DNA of 64,000 nucleotides from Chitinophaga sp. HK235 (GTDB lineage Bacteria > Bacteroidota > Bacteroidia > Chitinophagales > Chitinophagaceae): positions 2,356,001-2,420,000 of the forward strand of contig NZ_CP073766.1 in assembly GCF_018255755.1 (NCBI RefSeq). Reading direction: 5' to 3'. Below, in pieces: positions 1 through 7,479 of the stretch (positions are counted from its first letter, which is position 1; every line of letters begins with the position of its first letter). The notes below the pieces were generated by a model. That model had not been told where the DNA came from. It saw nothing but the letters and a program-made list of their open reading frames with translations, and did no database searches. The position numbers were made by a program, and so were the translations under genes.

Positions 1-117
1 TATATGAGGATAGGTTTGCGCCAGCACACTCTGTATGGTGCTTTCAATAAACCTGGCGGCATTATAACAAACTGTTATAATAGTGACAACCGGTGGTGAT
101 GAACGTTTATCCGTCAC
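1..117 (-). CDS. Glycosyltransferase family 2, N-terminal fragment (runs off the left edge)
   Basis: Reading leftward from a GTG at 117-115, 39 codons stay open to the window edge. The peptide contains VVTIITVCYNAARFIESTI followed by QSVLAQTYPHI, the classic N-terminal strand and helix of GT-A fold family 2 glycosyltransferases, which bind the nucleotide part of the sugar donor. It lies 11 bases after the stop of the aminotransferase gene on the same strand, so it is probably the next gene of the polysaccharide operon. No ATG is available; the frame stays open upstream of the GTG, so the start is uncertain. Donor and acceptor cannot be read from this fragment. Confidence 0.65.
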   Translation of the reverse strand, partial: MTDKRSSPPVVTIITVCYNAARFIESTIQSVLAQTYPHI

Positions 118-128
118 AGTGATAGGCT

Positions 129-1211
129 TTAAAACTTGTTGATCACTTCCACCACCTTCTCAATGTCTGCTGTTGTATGGTAGTAAGAACAAGGAAGACT
201 CAGGGTGGTCCGGTGTATTTCTTCTGAGATCGGGAAGGAACCTTCTATGATACCCTGCATCGCTTTCTGTTGATGAGGCGGCAGCGGGTAATGAATATCG
301 GTTTTAACACCGTTGTCCAGCAGGAACTGCTTCAGTTCATCCCGGCGCTCGTGACGGATATTGTAGATATGGTATACATCAAAATAATCAGGGTGTACCA
401 CCGGTTTGATGAAATCGTTTTTCAGTCCCTGATGATAAACCTCTGCCAGTTTCCTTTTATGTTCGGTGATTTCAGCCAGGTATTTAAATTTCACCAGCAG
501 AAATGCAGCCTGTACTTCATCGAGGCGGGAGTTTACGCCTACCACTTCGTTGTAGTACTTTACATCAGAACCGTAGTTGCGTAAGCGACGCATAGCGGTA
601 GCCAGCTGGTCGTCGTTACAGAGCACTGCGCCGGCATCGCCGAGTGCACCCAGGTTTTTGGTAGGATAAAAACTAAAGGCACCATATTCTCCGAAGGTAC
701 CGGTCAGCTGCCCTTTAAAAGAGGCGGCATGTGACTGTGCACAGTCTTCTATCAATACCAGATTATGTTTTTCCTTGATGGCCATTATTTTGTCCATCTC
801 GCAGCTTTTTCCGTACAGGTGTACCACCATAATGGCCCTGGTACGGGAAGTAATCGCTGCCGGAATTTTTTCCGGGTCAATATTGTAAGTATGAATATCG
901 GGTTCTACCAGTACCGGTTTCAGCCCACACTGTGCGATAGACAGGATGGTGGCGATGTATGTATTGGAGGGTACGATCACTTCGTCGCCAGGCGCGAAGT
1001 CGAAGGCACGCAGACTCAGTGTCAGAGCGTCCAGGCCGTTGGCGAGCCCGAGGCAATGTTTCATGCCATGATACTGTGCATAGGCTGTTTCAAATTCCTT
1101 TACTTTGTTGCCCAGTATATACCAGCCGCTTTCCAGTGTTTCATTGAAAGCAACCCTGAATTCTTCAAAAAATGGCTTGTTGAGTAAGCCAAGGTTCTCA
1201 TATTCTATCAT
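129..1211 (-). CDS. fdtB: DegT/DnrJ/EryC1-family sugar aminotransferase, FdtB/QdtB-like
   Basis: PLP-dependent aminotransferase of the DegT/DnrJ/EryC1/StrS family (about 370 residues). Visible marks are GLANGLDALTLSLRAF (cofactor phosphate region), VLIEDCAQSHAA, and SFYPTKNLGALGDAGA, whose lysine is the expected Schiff-base residue. Directly upstream sits an FdtA-like 3,4-ketoisomerase, so the natural substrate is probably dTDP-3-keto-6-deoxyhexose, giving dTDP-3-amino-3,6-dideoxyhexose for a surface glycan. I chose ATG 1211 (MIEYENLGLL) because it lies just after the fdtA stop; ATG 1226 (MTTEA) would overlap fdtA by 11 bases and is also possible. The family is well supported; whether the product is the gluco (Qui3N) or galacto (Fuc3N) isomer is not visible. 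Confidence 0.88.
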   Translation of the reverse strand: MIEYENLGLLNKPFFEEFRVAFNETLESGWYILGNKVKEFETAYAQYHGMKHCLGLANGLDALTLSLRAFDFAPGDEVIVPSNTYIATILSIAQCGLKPVLVEPDIHTYNIDPEKIPAAITSRTRAIMVVHLYGKSCEMDKIMAIKEKHNLVLIEDCAQSHAASFKGQLTGTFGEYGAFSFYPTKNLGALGDAGAVLCNDDQLATAMRRLRNYGSDVKYYNEVVGVNSRLDEVQAAFLLVKFKYLAEITEHKRKLAEVYHQGLKNDFIKPVVHPDYFDVYHIYNIRHERRDELKQFLLDNGVKTDIHYPLPPHQQKAMQGIIEGSFPISEEIHRTTLSLPCSYYHTTADIEKVVEVINKF

Positions 1212-1215
1212 AGCC

Positions 1216-1587
1216 TCAGTTGTCATAAGGTTCGTAAATATAATCTGCCGCCTCAAATGGTGTGGAAGCCATTACCAGCAATACGGCGTCGGGAGTGAAA
1301 TGATGCATGGTATGCCAGTCTTCCGGCTCCAGGATCAGGCATTTGTTGGGATGGTCCATCACAAAATCGGTCTGTTCCCCTTTCCCATTATTGTTGGACA
1401 CAATACAGCTTCCATGCACGCAGATAGCGGCCTGTATGGTTTTATGATGACGGTGTCCACCTCTCACGGAATCATCTACGCCATAGATATAAAAGATCCG
1501 TTTGATATCGAAAGGGATCTGTTTTTCTATGACGGTCAGGTTTCCCCTTTTATCACTGTGTGTTGTCAGGTTAATGATATGTGCCAT
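1216..1587 (-). CDS. fdtA: dTDP-4-oxo-6-deoxyglucose 3,4-ketoisomerase, FdtA/QdtA/WxcM-like cupin
   Basis: A 123-residue cupin of the FdtA/QdtA/WxcM-C family, which moves the keto group of dTDP-4-keto-6-deoxyglucose from C4 to C3. Diagnostic sequence includes SDKRGNLTVIEKQIPFDIKR, the conserved histidine-rich RGGHRHHKTIQAAICVHGS cupin strand, and the later DWHTMHHF segment. The length is typical of the stand-alone enzyme. It is followed, with only a few bases or an overlap, by the DegT aminotransferase, the usual FdtA-FdtB order. Members with different tyrosine/arginine pairs give different C4 stereochemistry, so the exact sugar is left open. Confidence 0.88.
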   Translation of the reverse strand: MAHIINLTTHSDKRGNLTVIEKQIPFDIKRIFYIYGVDDSVRGGHRHHKTIQAAICVHGSCIVSNNNGKGEQTDFVMDHPNKCLILEPEDWHTMHHFTPDAVLLVMASTPFEAADYIYEPYDN

Positions 1588-1596
1588 GCTGTATGT

Positions 1597-2598
1597 TTAA
1601 ATCCCGGATTCCTTCAGGGGGTAAATATGATATACGTTTTTCAATTTGCGCAGGATGGTGACCAGTATAGCTTTCAGACCGGAAGGACGCGGACGGGCGC
1701 CATGCGGGTCAAAAGAAGGATCTACGGCCTGTATCTGCTGTCTGCTTTTTTCCAGTTCCTGAATATAAGGCTTATACAACAGTTCCTTTACGGCAGGTGT
1801 GATGGTACGTCTGCCCAGTTCTATAGTATTGTCTGTAAAGTACTTCAGGTAATGGAAGTGATAAAATATCGGATCAAACTCTTTACCAGTAGTAATTTCA
1901 CGGCAACGGAGCTTGTCATTCACTTTAAACACATCATATTGCTGGATGTTCCAGAGGGCGAGTCCACCGCCAAGATTTTGCATCACCCATACATTATTAA
2001 AACGTTGTGGCCAGTCGTCGAGGTATTTCTGATCTCCGAACTTACCATCTTCATGACGGTCGTAACACCAGTCCAGACAGGCATTACGCCACCATTGCAG
2101 GGCTTCCATGCCCCAGCGGTTGTTACGGAAAGTGATATACTGTACACAATATTTACCGCTCAGTTTACTCTTATCATACCTGGGAGTGTAACGGTGTTCC
2201 GTGATCATCACGGAATGGTTGCCCATTTCATCCATCAGCACCTGTGGGTTATTATAAAAATACAGGTCCGCATCAATATAAGTACAATGCGGTAGCTGGA
2301 ATTGTTGAATACAATAAAGGATGGTGGAAGAGCTGCAGGTCCAGCAATATTCGGCCCTATTGCGGGTAGGCTTTACTTTCAGCAGTTCCGGGTCTTCAAA
2401 TTCTGCCAGGGAGATCACGGTAAGATGAGGCAGGGCCATCTTCCGCAATACGTTCAGACATTTATCATCAAACGCAAAAACATACAGGTAAAAATCAGCA
2501 CAAACGGCAGCCAGCGAAGTATACATGGCCAGCCCGCGGGATAAATAATTACTGTCGAACAGTGTACAATAATATAATGTTGTATCTCTTTCCTTCAT
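1597..2598 (-). CDS. Putative GT-A fold glycosyltransferase (family 8-like)
   Basis: A 333-residue cytosolic protein with no signal peptide. The N-terminal LYYCTLFDSNYLSRGLAMYT resembles the start of GT8/nucleotide-diphospho-sugar transferases, and CTYIDADLYFYNNP holds a DxD metal/donor motif at residues 109-111. Later WGMEALQWWRNACLDWCYD and GKFGDQKYLDDW are also typical of this group of polysaccharide-locus transferases. It sits 9 bases upstream of fdtA on the same strand, so it probably adds one sugar of the same glycan. Donor and linkage cannot be inferred. A GT family outside GT8 is the main alternative. Confidence 0.7.
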   Translation of the reverse strand: MKERDTTLYYCTLFDSNYLSRGLAMYTSLAAVCADFYLYVFAFDDKCLNVLRKMALPHLTVISLAEFEDPELLKVKPTRNRAEYCWTCSSSTILYCIQQFQLPHCTYIDADLYFYNNPQVLMDEMGNHSVMITEHRYTPRYDKSKLSGKYCVQYITFRNNRWGMEALQWWRNACLDWCYDRHEDGKFGDQKYLDDWPQRFNNVWVMQNLGGGLALWNIQQYDVFKVNDKLRCREITTGKEFDPIFYHFHYLKYFTDNTIELGRRTITPAVKELLYKPYIQELEKSRQQIQAVDPSFDPHGARPRPSGLKAILVTILRKLKNVYHIYPLKESGI

Positions 2599-2626
2599 AA
2601 TATCAATAAAGACCCAATAAACCGGC

Positions 2627-3271
2627 TTAATCTTTCACCGTTTCGATGATAATGGTTTTGCGGAACCATCCGGGAAACACATTACCCAAACTATCAATTA
2701 TTTTAAAGCCAATAGGCACATATCTTTTCCTTGCAATACGCAGACCGCCCACATTTTCCAGCAACTCTTCAAAGTCACGCAGGGAAAGCTGGTGTATATG
2801 CCCTGTATTGTACCATTGGTAGCCAAACAGCATCTTTTTAGGCATACGGCCGTTAATCAGCATGTCTATACGGTTCCGGAAATACGCAAAGTTAGGAAAT
2901 GAGATGATCTGACGACGGGATACCCGCTTCATTTCCGATAACAGCGTTTCCGGGTACATCACCATTTGGATGGTCACATTGCATACCGCCACGTCGAACT
3001 CGTTGTCGGCATAAGGCAACGTTTCATCAATCCGACCTCTGATTACCTGTAATCCTTTCTGCTGGCATATTTCCACTCCGGAGAGGGAAATTTCAATCCC
3101 CTTGCAATCACACTGTTTTTCTTCAATCATCATCTCCATCAATCGCCCATTGCCGCAGGCCAGGTCCAGCACGGTATTGCCCGGACTCAGTAAATCGGTC
3201 ACTTTTTCATATTCCCCTCTTTTTTCAGAAGGAAGCTGACTATAGTCGTAATTCCTGTTATCATTACGCAT
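2627..3271 (-). CDS. MetW-like class I SAM-dependent methyltransferase
   Basis: About 214 residues with a SAM-binding motif I, VLDLACGNGRL, followed by an acidic GIEIS strand end and FDVAVCNVTIQMV. The segment RRQIISFPNFAYFRNR and GYQWYNTGHIHQLSLRDFEEL are characteristic of the MetW family. MetW normally partners MetX in methionine synthesis, but no metX is near and the gene lies in a polysaccharide cluster, so a role in glycan methylation or end capping is more likely here (inference). ATG 3271 was taken as start; a GTG two codons upstream (3277) is possible. Confidence 0.75.
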   Translation of the reverse strand: MRNDNRNYDYSQLPSEKRGEYEKVTDLLSPGNTVLDLACGNGRLMEMMIEEKQCDCKGIEISLSGVEICQQKGLQVIRGRIDETLPYADNEFDVAVCNVTIQMVMYPETLLSEMKRVSRRQIISFPNFAYFRNRIDMLINGRMPKKMLFGYQWYNTGHIHQLSLRDFEELLENVGGLRIARKRYVPIGFKIIDSLGNVFPGWFRKTIIIETVKD

Positions 3272-3326
3272 GATCACGATATTTTGATCTTGTGGGAATA
3301 CTACAATATCAAACCGGTGCTGTTTC

Positions 3327-4235
3327 TTACTTCCGCTTCAAGATCTTCTTAATCCGTTGAAATATACCAGGTTTTATAGATCTGAAATATGTCTCAAATG
3401 CAGCTGTTCCCTGCACACTGGCTGTTATCGGCAGTTTCTGCAGCCTGATGGGTGTAGGCGACAATGCCACTTCAAAGCTGGGCGTGTCTGCCTGGTCCAT
3501 ATGCGTGCCTGAATCATCCGTACCAATATTCTGCACCAGTGAGCGCGACGGGTACAACGTTAGCATATTTTTCAGAAATGCGGAAGCGTACCAGCGGATA
3601 GCCCATGAATCGTTCTGCCCGTTGATCTGCTTACGCAGCATTTTCATGTAATTATAAGTATTGTTAAAATCAAAGGTACTGCCCTCTCCTTTCAGGCGCA
3701 GGGCGTCGTAAAGCTTCTGCCCGTCGGGCTCAAACTGTTTCCAGGCGCGGGCCCAGGTCCCCCAGCCCCAGCAGTCAGCTCCCCGAATAAAAAATGTCTC
3801 CGGCACAGTTTCCAGCAAAGGGTAAACATATCCATGTATAGATGCCACCTGTGGCTCTTCTTCATACATATCCAGCGCCTGGTTCATGTACTGGAGAAAA
3901 TAAGGTGACAGTACCAGGTCATCTTCTACCACAATCGCTTTACCATGTTTAGCAATAACTTCCGTCACTCCGGTAATCACAGACTGGGCCAGTCCATAGT
4001 TCTGGACTCTTTCAGCAATATGCACTTTACCACACCAGTTGCGGCTGCGGATCACCTCCCGGGTGGCTGCGATCTGTAATAATGCGTCCTCGCTGGCGTT
4101 TGCTTTGGGCCCGTCGGCAAAAACATACAGCTCACTCTGTGCTGCTTCGGGGTTCTGTGCCAGGCTTTCCAGCACCTTACGGGCATGGTCGGGTCGCTTA
4201 TAGGCAAAAAATATGATCGGTGCTAGTGTCGACAT
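3327..4235 (-). CDS. Glycosyltransferase, GT-A fold (family 2/GNT-I-like)
   Basis: A 302-residue protein opening with APIIFFAYKRPDHARKVLES, the usual N-terminus of a group of GT-A transferases found in lipopolysaccharide and capsule loci. IVVEDDLVLSPYFLQYMNQA holds the acidic metal-binding EDD motif (residues 104-106), and FIRGADCWGWGTWARAW follows. No membrane segments or signal peptide are visible. It ends 55 bases before the MetW-like gene and starts 2 bases after the stop of the methyltransferase gene upstream, so it is co-transcribed with the cluster. The transferred sugar is unknown. Confidence 0.78.
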   Translation of the reverse strand: MSTLAPIIFFAYKRPDHARKVLESLAQNPEAAQSELYVFADGPKANASEDALLQIAATREVIRSRNWCGKVHIAERVQNYGLAQSVITGVTEVIAKHGKAIVVEDDLVLSPYFLQYMNQALDMYEEEPQVASIHGYVYPLLETVPETFFIRGADCWGWGTWARAWKQFEPDGQKLYDALRLKGEGSTFDFNNTYNYMKMLRKQINGQNDSWAIRWYASAFLKNMLTLYPSRSLVQNIGTDDSGTHMDQADTPSFEVALSPTPIRLQKLPITASVQGTAAFETYFRSIKPGIFQRIKKILKRK

Positions 4236-4237
4236 GC

Positions 4238-4999
4238 TTATTTAAATTTACCGGTAGCCAGTCCTTTACCTATTGGATAAATACCTTCTACCGTTACGCC
4301 GGGCAATTTACTCCAGTTTTCCAGAATCCGGAATTCTCCGTCCCGGAACGAATCATCGAGGAAGAATACTGCGCCGGGTTTGGCGAGCTCCTGTAAAGCA
4401 GGCACCGTGGTATAACGGCTGTTGTCGGACCCATTGGGGCCATCTACCACCAGCCAGTCAAACGGTTCTATACCTGGCAAAGCCGAAGGTCCACCTTTCA
4501 GGTGGAAATCATAACCTTTGTCCGGATCACTCACAGGGACGTAATATATATGAACGCCTTTTTCGAGGCCCAGCTCTTTCAATCGGTTATCCAGCCGTTG
4601 TTTTTCTTTCTCATCCTGCTCAAAAGACAATAAAACACCATCCGGACGGTGCAGGGAGAAATATTTGGCAAACATGATGGTGCTCACACCGCAGCCACAT
4701 TCAGCAATCACACGCGGCTTTTCTTTTACCAGCCGTTCCCACAGCAGCGTCATGGAGGCAGCATCCAAAGTCCAGAAGCCCAGCGTAACGCCATCGTACA
4801 GCCCTTTTAATTCCGGTACCGGAATAGTCTCCCCCGGCGTTTTCAACGACCGGTAAGAGGGCGTCAGAATATTCTGTTTACCGGAATACCGTTTCAGCCG
4901 CTCCCGTTTCTGCCACCAGAAGGTGAGCGGATAAGGTTCCACCCGCAGCCTGCGGTTTGCAAAAACGATATAATTACGGATCAGGAAGTCTATCAGCAT
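4238..4999 (-). CDS. Class I SAM-dependent methyltransferase in the polysaccharide cluster
   Basis: A 253-residue protein with VIAECGCGVSTIMFAKYF as SAM motif I, LLSFEQDEKEKQRLD as the acidic strand, and FDWLVVDGPNGSDNSRYTT as a DGP motif typical of methyltransferases acting on sugars or small metabolites (Methyltransf_24 type). It is the first gene of the leftward polysaccharide operon; 156 bases separate it from the divergent flippase gene, so promoters for both directions should lie there. The substrate is unknown; a methylated sugar in the glycan is the simplest idea. Confidence 0.7.
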   Translation of the reverse strand: MLIDFLIRNYIVFANRRLRVEPYPLTFWWQKRERLKRYSGKQNILTPSYRSLKTPGETIPVPELKGLYDGVTLGFWTLDAASMTLLWERLVKEKPRVIAECGCGVSTIMFAKYFSLHRPDGVLLSFEQDEKEKQRLDNRLKELGLEKGVHIYYVPVSDPDKGYDFHLKGGPSALPGIEPFDWLVVDGPNGSDNSRYTTVPALQELAKPGAVFFLDDSFRDGEFRILENWSKLPGVTVEGIYPIGKGLATGKFK

Positions 5000-5129
5000 A
5001 TCTTATTGAATGTCTTGCAAAATAAATTCATAAATAGCAGAACTGCAAAAACCATGAAAAAAACTTATTACTTGTTGTACTCTAATATACAATTCCTAAT
5101 ACCAGGGCCTGCCCCTGAAAGATTCTTTA

Positions 5130-5137
5130 TATATTTG
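5130..5137 (+). promoter_or_regulatory. Candidate Bacteroidota -7 promoter element before the flippase gene
   Basis: TATATTTG matches the Bacteroidota sigma-ABfr -7 consensus TAnnTTTG exactly. It ends 18 bases before the ATG at 5156, giving a leader of roughly 12 bases. No clear -33 TTTG is seen at the expected distance. Confidence 0.5.
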
Positions 5138-5155
5138 CGTATCATAAAATAGTCA

Positions 5156-6640
5156 ATGGGGATCATCCGAAAACAAAGTCTTTATTCATCAATTTCCATC
5201 TACATAGGGTTTGCCTTCGGTGCTATGAACCTGATGTTGTTAATGCCGAAGATCTTCACCCAGGAGCAAATCGGATTAACCCGTGTACTGATAGATGTTT
5301 GTACCCTGCTGGCCACCGCAGCCTCTCTGGGCGCCGTGCCGGTGATCAACAAATTCTTCCCTTTTTATCATGACTACCTGAAGCCGGAAAAGAATGACCT
5401 GCCCAAACTCACACTGGTCGTGTCATTGATCGGATATGCGTTGTTTGTACTGTTTTCCTTTGTCTCTAAAGACCTGATCGTCCGTAAGTTCAGTGGCAAT
5501 TCACCGTTGTTTATTCAATACTTTTATGCGATCTACCCGCTTACCTTTTTTATTCTGGTTTTTAACATGCTGGAAGGGTTTGCCTGGGGTCTGCATAAAA
5601 CGATAGCATCCAACTTTCTGAAAGAAGGCGGAATCCGCATCGCTTCCACCATTATCCTGCTGGTGTTTGCCTTTACTCATATCAGTTTTACCCAGTATAT
5701 TAATTTCTTTAGCGTGCCCTATGCCTTCAGTGCCGTCGCATTATTGGTCATACTCTGGCGTACGGGGCAACTGAAAATCGGAGTACAGGGCGTCAGTAAT
5801 GTAACCCGACGGCTGGGCAAACGGATGTTTACCTTTAGCAGTTATGTGTTTTCTTCCAGCGTTTTTACGCTGTTACGGAAAACCAACGACCTGTTGATCA
5901 TCAGTAGTTATCAGGGACTGAATTTTGCCGGGCTGTTCTCTTATGCCACTTTTGTCATCAGCTTTATGGAAGTACCACAGCGCAGCATGTATTCCATCAC
6001 TACTCCTATCCTGGCCTCTGCCTGGAAAAACAAGGACATGGCCAAAATCCAGGAGCTGTACACCAAAAGCTCCATCACGCTGACTATCGCCGGGGTTGCT
6101 GTTTTTGGTGCTATCTATCTATCGCGGCACAACCTGGTATTGTATCTCGGCCCTGGCTGGGAGCTTATTTCGGAGATTGTGTTCTTACTGGGCCTGGCCA
6201 AAATGATCGACCTTGTGACCGGTATCAATAATCAGATCATTCAAACCTCCAACTACTGGCGCTTTGATTTTGTCAGCAACATCACGCTGGTGATCATATC
6301 CATTATTCTCAACATTTTCATGATAAAAAAATTCAAGACTGTTGGAGCAGCCTATGCAGACTTCATTACAGTAGCCCTTTTTAATCTTATCCGCTATATG
6401 TTTATCTGGATCAAATTCGGCATGCAGCCACTGAGCCTGAAAACACTATATGCGCTGCTGTTGGGCGTTGGTGGTGTGCTGCTGGTCAAACAGCTGCCCT
6501 TTGTATTTAATATGTACCTCGACACCATTGTGCGGACAGTGCTGTTCATTGCATTGTTTGGCACTACCGTGATAGTGACACGGCTTTCCGAAGATGTAAA
6601 TAATATATGGGAGATGGCAAGAAAGAAGATAGGCCTGTAA
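5156..6640 (+). CDS. Polysaccharide flippase, Wzx/MATE-like (MVF superfamily)
   Basis: A 494-residue integral membrane protein with about 12-14 hydrophobic segments, starting with RKQSLYSSISIYIGFAFGAM, a common start of Bacteroidota lipopolysaccharide exporters. Proteins of this group flip lipid-linked oligosaccharide across the inner membrane for periplasmic polymerization or ligation. It is transcribed away from the adjoining glycosyltransferase operon. Its stop codon TAA (6638-6640) directly abuts the stop of the convergent NlpC gene, with no intergenic base. The exact substrate is unknown; a MATE-type drug exporter is less likely given length and context. Confidence 0.85.
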   Translation: MGIIRKQSLYSSISIYIGFAFGAMNLMLLMPKIFTQEQIGLTRVLIDVCTLLATAASLGAVPVINKFFPFYHDYLKPEKNDLPKLTLVVSLIGYALFVLFSFVSKDLIVRKFSGNSPLFIQYFYAIYPLTFFILVFNMLEGFAWGLHKTIASNFLKEGGIRIASTIILLVFAFTHISFTQYINFFSVPYAFSAVALLVILWRTGQLKIGVQGVSNVTRRLGKRMFTFSSYVFSSSVFTLLRKTNDLLIISSYQGLNFAGLFSYATFVISFMEVPQRSMYSITTPILASAWKNKDMAKIQELYTKSSITLTIAGVAVFGAIYLSRHNLVLYLGPGWELISEIVFLLGLAKMIDLVTGINNQIIQTSNYWRFDFVSNITLVIISIILNIFMIKKFKTVGAAYADFITVALFNLIRYMFIWIKFGMQPLSLKTLYALLLGVGGVLLVKQLPFVFNMYLDTIVRTVLFIALFGTTVIVTRLSEDVNNIWEMARKKIGL

Positions 6641-7315
6641 TCAGAGCCTGCCGCCGCCAGCGAAATACTTTTTCCAGTACGGCTCTTTCAGATCGCTGAT
6701 CATCACGCCTGAGCTGGTGGAGGCGTGTACAAATTTGTCATTTTCCAGGTAGATGCCTACGTGGGAGATACGACGATGATGTATCTTAAAGAATACCAGA
6801 TCACCTTCGTGCAGGTCGCGGGTACTGAGCCGCTGCCGTACTTTATTGTACAGTTCTACGGAGTTGCCGGTAAGCGCAAACTGAAACACTGTGTTCACCA
6901 GCATATTTACGAAGCCCGAACAATCAATACCATCGCGGGTTTTGCCACCCATGCGATAAGGAGTGCCCATCCAATCTTCAATGAATTTATACAGGCTGTG
7001 ATTCAGCACATTTTCCACTGGAACGTCCAGCAGCTGCGCATATTTGAACTGCCAGCCCTGCGCGTTTTCCAGATTGGCGCTGCCGTAGGTAATGTGTTTG
7101 CTGATACTGATATCCCTGCTGTTGCTATTGCTGTAGGAAGAAGAAGTATGACGGCCAGGTGTGGAAATGCCATCAATAAAGGTGATGCGTCTGCCTTCAG
7201 ATACCGTGGGCGTATTATTACGACTGGCAGTAGTCTTTTTGATAGTAGAACAGGAACCTAACGCCATTGCACAAACCGATAACTTCATCCATAGATGTCC
7301 CTTAATTCTAATCAT
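6641..7315 (-). CDS. NlpC/P60 (C40) peptidoglycan hydrolase lipoprotein
   Basis: A 224-residue lipoprotein: a basic, hydrophobic leader ending in MALGSC gives a lipidation cysteine at about residue 22, which favours the 7315 start (starting at the internal ATG 7288 leaves too short a signal). A low-complexity Ser/Thr/Asn linker (residues 25-75) precedes a C-terminal NlpC/P60 domain. The catalytic cysteine is in DGIDCSGFVNML (C132) and the histidine in RISHVGIYLENDKFVHAST (H185, with H197 as the likely third residue). Family members cut gamma-D-Glu-diamino acid bonds in peptidoglycan stems. It is convergent with the flippase gene. Confidence 0.88.
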   Translation of the reverse strand: MIRIKGHLWMKLSVCAMALGSCSTIKKTTASRNNTPTVSEGRRITFIDGISTPGRHTSSSYSNSNSRDISISKHITYGSANLENAQGWQFKYAQLLDVPVENVLNHSLYKFIEDWMGTPYRMGGKTRDGIDCSGFVNMLVNTVFQFALTGNSVELYNKVRQRLSTRDLHEGDLVFFKIHHRRISHVGIYLENDKFVHASTSSGVMISDLKEPYWKKYFAGGGRL

Positions 7316-7364
7316 ACGCCTGGTTAAAAATTTTCGCTAAAATACAAACTATTAGTTAATTACA

Positions 7365-7435
7365 AATTATGAATGGAGAATTATGGTTTTTTATTGAAGA
7401 TCAATCGTCTCAATTACAATTCTCCATTCATAATT
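7365..7435. repeat. 18-bp perfect inverted repeat upstream of dnaE
   Basis: AATTATGAATGGAGAATT at 7365-7382 is repeated as its exact reverse complement at 7418-7435, with a 35-base A/T-rich loop. It fills the space between the NlpC gene and dnaE, just ahead of a -7 promoter match at 7449. There is no following T-run, so it does not look like a simple terminator. It could be an extragenic palindromic repeat or a regulatory cruciform. Confidence 0.8.
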
Positions 7436-7448
7436 GCATATTTCATCG

Positions 7449-7456
7449 TACTTTTG
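7449..7456 (+). promoter_or_regulatory. Candidate -7 promoter element of dnaE
   Basis: TACTTTTG fits TAnnTTTG and ends 23 bases before the dnaE ATG (7480). No matching -33 TTTG is obvious. It lies immediately after the 18-bp inverted repeat. Confidence 0.45.
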
Positions 7457-7479
7457 ACGCCTGACGAAACCGCATTGAG

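Noticed and set aside
1105..2295. 396-codon plus-strand open frame opposite the fdtA region
   Set aside because: Antisense to clearly recognisable minus-strand genes; its translation has no family motif and unusual composition.
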